Assembly: GCA_019348305.1 (NCBI GenBank)
Contig: JAHWJQ010000017.1
Coordinates: forward strand, 1-17,573
Direction: 5' to 3'
Length of the DNA stretch: 17,573 bases
From: Actinomycetota bacterium
GTDB taxonomy: Bacteria > Actinomycetota > Acidimicrobiia > Acidimicrobiales > CADCTF01
Shown: positions 14,329 through 17,573 of the stretch, piece by piece
Layout of the letters: each line of letters opens with the position of its first letter
Numbering within the stretch: position 1 is the stretch's first letter
The notes under the pieces: model-generated
What the model was told of the DNA's origin: nothing
The model's input: the letters and a program-made list of their open reading frames with translations, nothing else
Databases searched by the model: none
Translations under genes and position numbers: made by a program

Positions 14329-14774
14329 GCGGCGACACCGCTGACGAGGCGGCCGGCGCCGGCCGGGCCGGGGGGCGGCTCACCGAGATCGACCATGTGG
14401 GCATCGCCGTCCACGACCTGGATGCCGCGCTGGCGTGGTACCAGCAGATGTTCGGCGCCACCGTCACCCATCGCGAGCGCATCGAAAGCGACGGTGTGGA
14501 CGAGGCGCTCATCCGGGTGGCGGACTCCTACATCCAGCTCCTCACGCCTTACACCGAGACCTCACCGCTGGCCAGGTTCATGGCCCGCCACGGCGAGGGG
14601 ATCCACCACGTGGGCTACCGGGTGGCCGACTGCGCCGAGGTGCTCGAGCATGTGAAGAGCCACGGCGCCCGGGTCGTCGACGAGCATCCCCGCACGGGCT
14701 CTCGCGGCACCACCGTGGCCTTCTTGCACCCCAAGACGTCGTTGGGAACGCTCATCGAGCTGGTGGAGGAATAG
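14325..14774 (+). CDS. mce: Methylmalonyl-CoA / ethylmalonyl-CoA epimerase
   Basis: 149-aa vicinal-oxygen-chelate fold protein that inverts C2 of methylmalonyl-CoA; many also act on ethylmalonyl-CoA. Metal ligands fit the family: His24 in EIDHVGIAV, Gln near 70 in SYIQLLTP, His near 97 in GIHHVGYRV, and Glu near 146 in TLIELVEE at the C-terminus. The first 18 residues (Ala/Gly-rich) are an extension before the fold. ATG 14325 overlaps the ccrA stop as ATGA, so it is translationally coupled. In context it converts the (2S)-ethylmalonyl-CoA made by CcrA to the (2R) form used by the mutase. Confidence 0.95.
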   Translation: MSGDTADEAAGAGRAGGRLTEIDHVGIAVHDLDAALAWYQQMFGATVTHRERIESDGVDEALIRVADSYIQLLTPYTETSPLARFMARHGEGIHHVGYRVADCAEVLEHVKSHGARVVDEHPRTGSRGTTVAFLHPKTSLGTLIELVEE

Positions 14775-14792
14775 CCGCGCTACCTCCCGAAC

Positions 14793-15890
14793 TCACGGGA
14801 AGGTCCGTGTGAGCCAGTCGGCGAAGAGCGGATCGACGATTGTCACCTTCCCGTCGGCGCTGCGGGCGAGGTGGCCGTCTCGGACCAGAGCGTCGCGGGC
14901 GACGGTGATCGAGCTGTTCGACAGGTCGTGGAACCGGGCCTCGGCTGCAGCGAAGGGGGTACCGGTGCGCGCCACTGCCCGCAGCACCCGTCCCTGAGCG
15001 GGTGGCAGCTCCTCGTAGAGGGCGACGAGCGCCCCGTCGATGTTGCGGCGCACGGCGGCCAGAGCCTCGGCCCAGGTGTCCTCGGTCGCCTCTTCACCCT
15101 CGGGAGTGCGCTGCCAGGCGGCATCGGCGAGCAGCATGCAGCGCTGCGGGTGCCCGCCGGCGAAGCCGACGATCCTGAGGGCCACCGGCCCGGCCCGCCT
15201 GTTGGTGCGCGCGAAGCCCTCGTGCACCAGGCCGGTCACCGCCTCCTGGGTCAGCGGCCCCACCTCCAGCAGCTCGGCTTGTGAGAAAAAGGGGCGTCCC
15301 TTGTCCGTGAACAGGGCCCGCATCATCGACGGCCTCGAGCCGGCGAAGACGAGCCCGAGGTCGCGGTAGTGGTCCTGGAGGTGGGTGCGCAACAGGGCGT
15401 CGAGACCGGCCACGCCGGCCACGTCGGCGAACTCGTCCAGGGCCAGCACCACCCGCTGCCGGGTGGCCGCTCTGACCACCACGTCCAACAGGTCGTGGGC
15501 GGCGGCCGTCGGATCGGGACCGCTCGTGGCCGCCCGGCGCAATTCCACGCTCAGCACCCCGAGGCGCACCGACAGCCCCCCCGCCACCGTGTCGAGGATC
15601 TCCCGGAGTGGTCCCCGCACCGAGGTCAGGGCCTTGTCCAGGCGGACGGCGAAGTCGGCGACGGAGGCCACTCCGTAGAGGTCGACCCAGATGGAGGCCA
15701 CCGGCTCCACCTGGTCCAGCTGCCACAGCGCATGGCGCAGCAGGCTCGTCTTGCCGAAACGCCGGGGGCCGAGCACCGCCACCGGCCGGCGCTCCCGCAG
15801 GTGCACCGCCAGCTCCTGGGTCTCCTGGTCCCTCCCCGTCACCCGCTCGGGTTCGAGCGGCCCATGATGGGGGAACGGGGTCGTCTCCAC
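14793..15890 (-). CDS. AAA ATPase of the ATPase_2 (archaeal-type) family with C-terminal winged helix
   Basis: 365-aa P-loop ATPase. The N-terminus carries a GRD motif (VTGRDQE, 17-23), Walker A is GPRRFGKTS (41-49), Walker B is VVLALDE (D152-E153), a sensor-like GLVFAGSRPSMM segment follows, and then GGHPQRCMLLAD, typical of the ATPase_2/STAND-like group. The last 90 residues (LPPAQGRVLRAVARTG... SSITVARDALVRDGHLA) resemble a winged helix. Such proteins often have unknown clients; some accompany nucleases or mobile DNA. GTG 15890 is the only reasonable start; GGCAGGA abuts it, so a leaderless or short-leader transcript is possible. It is divergent from a FEN-type nuclease and converges on the epimerase gene with 18 bases between. 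Confidence 0.85.
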   Translation of the reverse strand: METTPFPHHGPLEPERVTGRDQETQELAVHLRERRPVAVLGPRRFGKTSLLRHALWQLDQVEPVASIWVDLYGVASVADFAVRLDKALTSVRGPLREILDTVAGGLSVRLGVLSVELRRAATSGPDPTAAAHDLLDVVVRAATRQRVVLALDEFADVAGVAGLDALLRTHLQDHYRDLGLVFAGSRPSMMRALFTDKGRPFFSQAELLEVGPLTQEAVTGLVHEGFARTNRRAGPVALRIVGFAGGHPQRCMLLADAAWQRTPEGEEATEDTWAEALAAVRRNIDGALVALYEELPPAQGRVLRAVARTGTPFAAAEARFHDLSNSSITVARDALVRDGHLARSADGKVTIVDPLFADWLTRTFP

Positions 15891-15914
15891 TCCTGCCTAC
15901 AGTACCAGAAAGAA

Positions 15915-15929
15915 GTAGCGTTCCACTAC
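15915..15929. promoter_or_regulatory. Dyad-symmetric operator-like site in a divergent promoter region
   Basis: GTAGCG and CACTAC flank TTC, a 15-bp imperfect palindrome (five of six pairs match), in the 89-bp gap between the divergent ATPase and exonuclease genes. It lies about 25 bp from the ATPase start. A regulator binding here could affect both genes; none is identified. Confidence 0.35.
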
Positions 15930-15979
15930 CATAGGACGGTATTGAGGCGGGTTTGGGGTGGGCCTGCGACGATGCTCCC

Positions 15980-16867
15980 ATGGGCGTGACAGTGCACCTG
16001 GTGGACGGGACCTATGAGTTGTTCCGCCACCACTTCGGGCTGCCCGAGGAGGTCCGCTCCAAGCCGGGGACGAACGGGGCGGTGCGGGGCGCCCTGTGGA
16101 GCGTCTACTACCTCCTGGAGGAAGGGGCCACCCATGTCGGAGTGGCCACCGACCACGTCATCGAGTCGTTCCGCAACGACTTGTGGCCCGGCTACAAGAG
16201 CTCGGCCGGGGTCGACCCGGTCCTGCTCGCCCAGTTCCCGGTGCTCGAGGAGGGACTCCAGGCGATGGGGGTGGCCGTGTGGGCCATGGTCGAACTCGAA
16301 GCCGACGACGCCCTGGCCTCGGCCGCGGTCGTCTCGGCCGACGATCCCGACGTCGACCGGGTCATGATCCTGACCCCGGACAAGGATCTCGGGCAGTGCG
16401 TACGGGGCACCCGCGTGGTTCAGTACGACCGACGCAAGCGCCTGGTCCTCGACGAGGCGGCCGTGATCGACAAATTCGGCGTGACGCCGGCGTCGATCCC
16501 CGACTACCTGGCCCTGGTGGGCGACTCCGCCGACGGGTTCCCGGGCCTTCCCGGGTGGGGGGCCAAGACGGCGGCCGCAGTGCTTCGCCGCTACGGCCGC
16601 ATCGAAGACATCCCGCCCTCGTCGGGGCAGTGGGAGGTCACGGTACGGGGAGGCATCAAGCTGGCGATGGTCTTGGCCGCGGCCGCGGAGGCGGCACTGC
16701 TGTTCAAGGACCTGGCCACCCTCCGCATCGACCGGTCGCTGCTGCAGTCGACCGACGAGCTTCGCTGGAACGGCCCCACCCCCTCCTTCTCCGCCTTCTG
16801 CGAGCGCATCGACGCCGGCCAGTTGGCGCAGCGAGTCGCGGCTCTCGCCGCCGGCCGCAGCTCCTGA
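15980..16867 (+). CDS. Stand-alone 5'-3' exonuclease / flap endonuclease (PolA N-domain type)
   Basis: 295-aa FEN-superfamily nuclease resembling the N-terminal domain of DNA polymerase I but without a polymerase. Metal-binding acidic residues are visible: Asp9 (LVDGTYELFR), Glu107, Asp109 and Asp110 (LEADDA), Asp134 and Asp136 (TPDKDL), Asp182 and Asp185 (GDSADGFPG). The helix-hairpin-helix GLPGWGAKTAA follows. The Asp9 motif reads DGTYELFR, instead of the common DGxxLxYR. ATG 15980 begins M-G-V-T-V-H-L-V-D, the first strand; a start at 15953 would add nine residues. No strong ribosome site precedes it. It is divergent from the AAA ATPase and ends at a large palindrome. Roles in Okazaki-fragment or flap processing are likely. 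Confidence 0.88.
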   Translation: MGVTVHLVDGTYELFRHHFGLPEEVRSKPGTNGAVRGALWSVYYLLEEGATHVGVATDHVIESFRNDLWPGYKSSAGVDPVLLAQFPVLEEGLQAMGVAVWAMVELEADDALASAAVVSADDPDVDRVMILTPDKDLGQCVRGTRVVQYDRRKRLVLDEAAVIDKFGVTPASIPDYLALVGDSADGFPGLPGWGAKTAAAVLRRYGRIEDIPPSSGQWEVTVRGGIKLAMVLAAAAEAALLFKDLATLRIDRSLLQSTDELRWNGPTPSFSAFCERIDAGQLAQRVAALAAGRSS

Positions 16868-16875
16868 GAAGAAAT

Positions 16876-16943
16876 CGTCTGGGCCCTTCTGGCTACTCCC
16901 GGCCATCGTGTGGCCAGGTTTGGTCGCCAGAAGGACCCAGACG
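16876..16943. terminator. Large palindrome with 17-bp arms and nested hairpin
   Basis: Arm 16876-16892 (cgtctgggcccttctgg) pairs with 16927-16943 (ccagaaggacccagacg) at 16 of 17 positions. The 34-base loop holds a second stem, GGCCA (16901-16905) with TGGCC (16911-16915). It begins 8 bases after the exonuclease stop and lies between converging genes, so terminator is the simplest reading. The arms are longer than most terminators and there is no U-tract. Confidence 0.7.
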
Positions 16944-17067
16944 TGGGGGAATTGCCGGAGGGGTTGGGGCCCCGGACGGGGGGGGCGCCGCCGCGGGGGG
17001 GCGTGCCGGCCCTAATGGGGCGGGGCTCGGGGGGGGGGGGGGGGGCGGGCCGGCGGGGGAGCCGGGG
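16944..17067. repeat. Extreme G-rich tract with a run of 17 G
   Basis: The plus strand holds repeated G runs: 8 G at 16978-16985, 7 G at 16995-17001, 4 G at 17017-17020 and 17022-17025, 17 G at 17029-17045, 5 G at 17055-17059 and 4 G at 17064-17067. Such spacing could form G-quadruplexes, but poly-G is also a known short-read artefact. It overlaps the 3' end of the minus-strand pilus-associated gene. Confidence 0.85.
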
Positions 17068-17308
17068 CCGTCGCCTCTGCTGCCGGCGCCGCCGGAGCAC
17101 CGGCCGCCGGCAGGGCCGGGGTGGCGGTGGCGGTAGCCGGCGCAGGAGCAGGAGCAGGAGCCGACGAGGAGCTACCGCCGCTGAGGTTCGGCAGCACCAT
17201 CACGATCAGCACAACCAGCAGCACAGCGGCGAGGACGGCGACCATGACGATCTGCTTCTTGTCGGCCGGCTTTCCGCTCTTGACGGGGGAGGGGGCTACG
17301 TCGCTCAT
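17012..17308 (-). CDS. Bitopic membrane protein with Ala/Pro-rich tail, in pilus cluster (3' end uncertain)
   Basis: 98 residues as read: a cytoplasmic N-terminus (about 19 residues, Lys-rich), one strong membrane helix at about 20-42 (VMVAVLAAVLLVVLIVMVL), then a Ser/Ala/Pro/Thr tail that becomes Pro-Pro-Arg at its end. ATG 17308 starts one base after the TGA of the PilO-like gene, so the two are surely co-transcribed. The organisation (pilO followed by a small bitopic protein) suggests a pilus alignment-complex component in the position PilP takes in Proteobacteria, but no PilP domain is visible. A C17 run on the coding strand (17029-17045) makes the frame downstream of residue 87 unreliable; a shift would give a longer Pro-rich tail ending near 16896. 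Confidence 0.6.
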   Translation of the reverse strand: MSDVAPSPVKSGKPADKKQIVMVAVLAAVLLVVLIVMVLPNLSGGSSSSAPAPAPAPATATATPALPAAGAPAAPAAEATAPAPPPARPPPPPRAPPH

Positions 17309-17309
17309 C

Positions 17310-17573
17310 TCACGCACTCGGGGTCGGGGTCACCACGGGGGCGGTGACGGTGGGGGACACGAACATCTTTCCGCCGATGGTGGCGCTCATCTGGGCGCCT
17401 TCGCCGCCCTTGCTGAGCGAGAAGGTGTCGACGGTGACCAGACGGGGGCCGTCCCGCAACTCCTCCATGAAGCGCAGCACGGCGAAGTAGTCACCGGTCA
17501 CCTGCATCTGAAGGCCGATGGCGGTGGGAGCCCCGGCTGCTGCGCCCGGAGTGGGTGCGCCGGCATTCGGCTG
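17310..17573 (-). CDS. pilO: Type IV pilus assembly protein PilO, C-terminal part (5' end off window)
   Basis: The frame is open from the right edge (87 residues seen) and ends at TGA 17310. The segment GLQMQVTGDYFAVLRFMEELRDGPRLVTVDTFSLS matches the C-terminal ferredoxin-like domain of PilO/GspM-type proteins: a strand, then Gly-x-Tyr, an amphipathic helix with Phe-Met-Glu-Glu-Leu, and a Pro-Arg-Leu-Val strand. PilO dimerises with PilN in the inner-membrane alignment complex of type IV pili. The N-terminal membrane helix lies outside the window. The last 15 residues are Val/Thr/Pro-rich. It is followed one base later by the bitopic protein. This indicates a pilM-N-O type cluster to the right. 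Confidence 0.75.
   Translation of the reverse strand, partial: QPNAGAPTPGAAAGAPTAIGLQMQVTGDYFAVLRFMEELRDGPRLVTVDTFSLSKGGEGAQMSATIGGKMFVSPTVTAPVVTPTPSA

Noticed and set aside
14785..14800. Hairpin TCCCG-AACTCA-CGGGA between the epimerase and ATPase genes
   Set aside because: Only 5 bp of stem and it overlaps the ATPase stop codon; too weak to call a terminator.
15921..15945. Possible -35/-10 pair (TTCCAC, TATTGA) for the exonuclease
   Set aside because: The 13-base spacer is too short for a sigma70-type promoter.
1..17573. CRISPR arrays, insertion sequences, integrases, toxin-antitoxin pairs
   Set aside because: No regularly spaced repeats, transposase motifs or recognisable toxin-antitoxin pairs were found on either strand.

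Overview
The window is very GC-rich, almost wholly coding DNA. It has many GTG starts, several 4-base start/stop overlaps and tRNA genes with no encoded CCA. Gene content (crotonyl-CoA carboxylase/reductase, methylmalonyl-CoA epimerase, a dnaX with a long Pro-rich linker, PilO-type pilus genes) fits an actinobacterium, most likely an uncultured Acidimicrobiia-like lineage. This placement is inferred from gene content and composition, not from a marker-gene search.

Layout. (1) 1-839, minus: the 5' part of a gene running off the left edge, with a beta-rich N-terminal half and a Lys/Ala/Pro tail. (2) 987-5218, plus: a tight cluster of ABC-F ATPase, HAD hydrolase, GlsB/YeaQ membrane protein, crotonase-fold enzyme and endonuclease IV; two of its junctions are GTGA overlaps. 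(3) 5219-5970: a 391-bp stretch with no convincing gene, a small membrane protein, and a perfect 13-bp inverted repeat. (4) 5977-8575: two minus-strand tRNA-Ser genes (CGA and GGA) flank a PRC-barrel protein, TadA, and an exported or anchored caspase-fold protein. (5) 8622-11655, plus: SRP RNA, then dnaX, ebfC and recR. The order tadA - SRP RNA - dnaX - ybaB - recR is a well-known conserved arrangement (for example in Bacillus), here interrupted by the caspase-like gene and a tRNA. recR has no ATG, GTG or TTG at its expected 5' end and appears to start with CTG. (6) 11741-14774: thiolase (minus), divergent from crotonyl-CoA carboxylase/reductase plus methylmalonyl/ethylmalonyl-CoA epimerase (plus). 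Together these are the entry steps of the ethylmalonyl-CoA pathway. (7) 14793-16867: an ATPase_2-type AAA ATPase (minus), divergent from a stand-alone 5'-3' exonuclease of the FEN/PolA-N type (plus), with a dyad-symmetric site between them. (8) 16868-17573: a large palindrome, an extreme G-rich tract with a run of 17 G, then two minus-strand genes of a type IV pilus cluster, a bitopic Ala/Pro-rich protein and the C-terminus of PilO.

Most of the window is housekeeping and central carbon metabolism. The items most worth a second look are the apparent CTG start of recR, the caspase-like gene inside the recombination/replication locus, the G17 tract and palindrome beside the pilus genes, and the divergent ATPase/nuclease pair. 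I found no CRISPR array, insertion sequence, integrase or complete new defence system.
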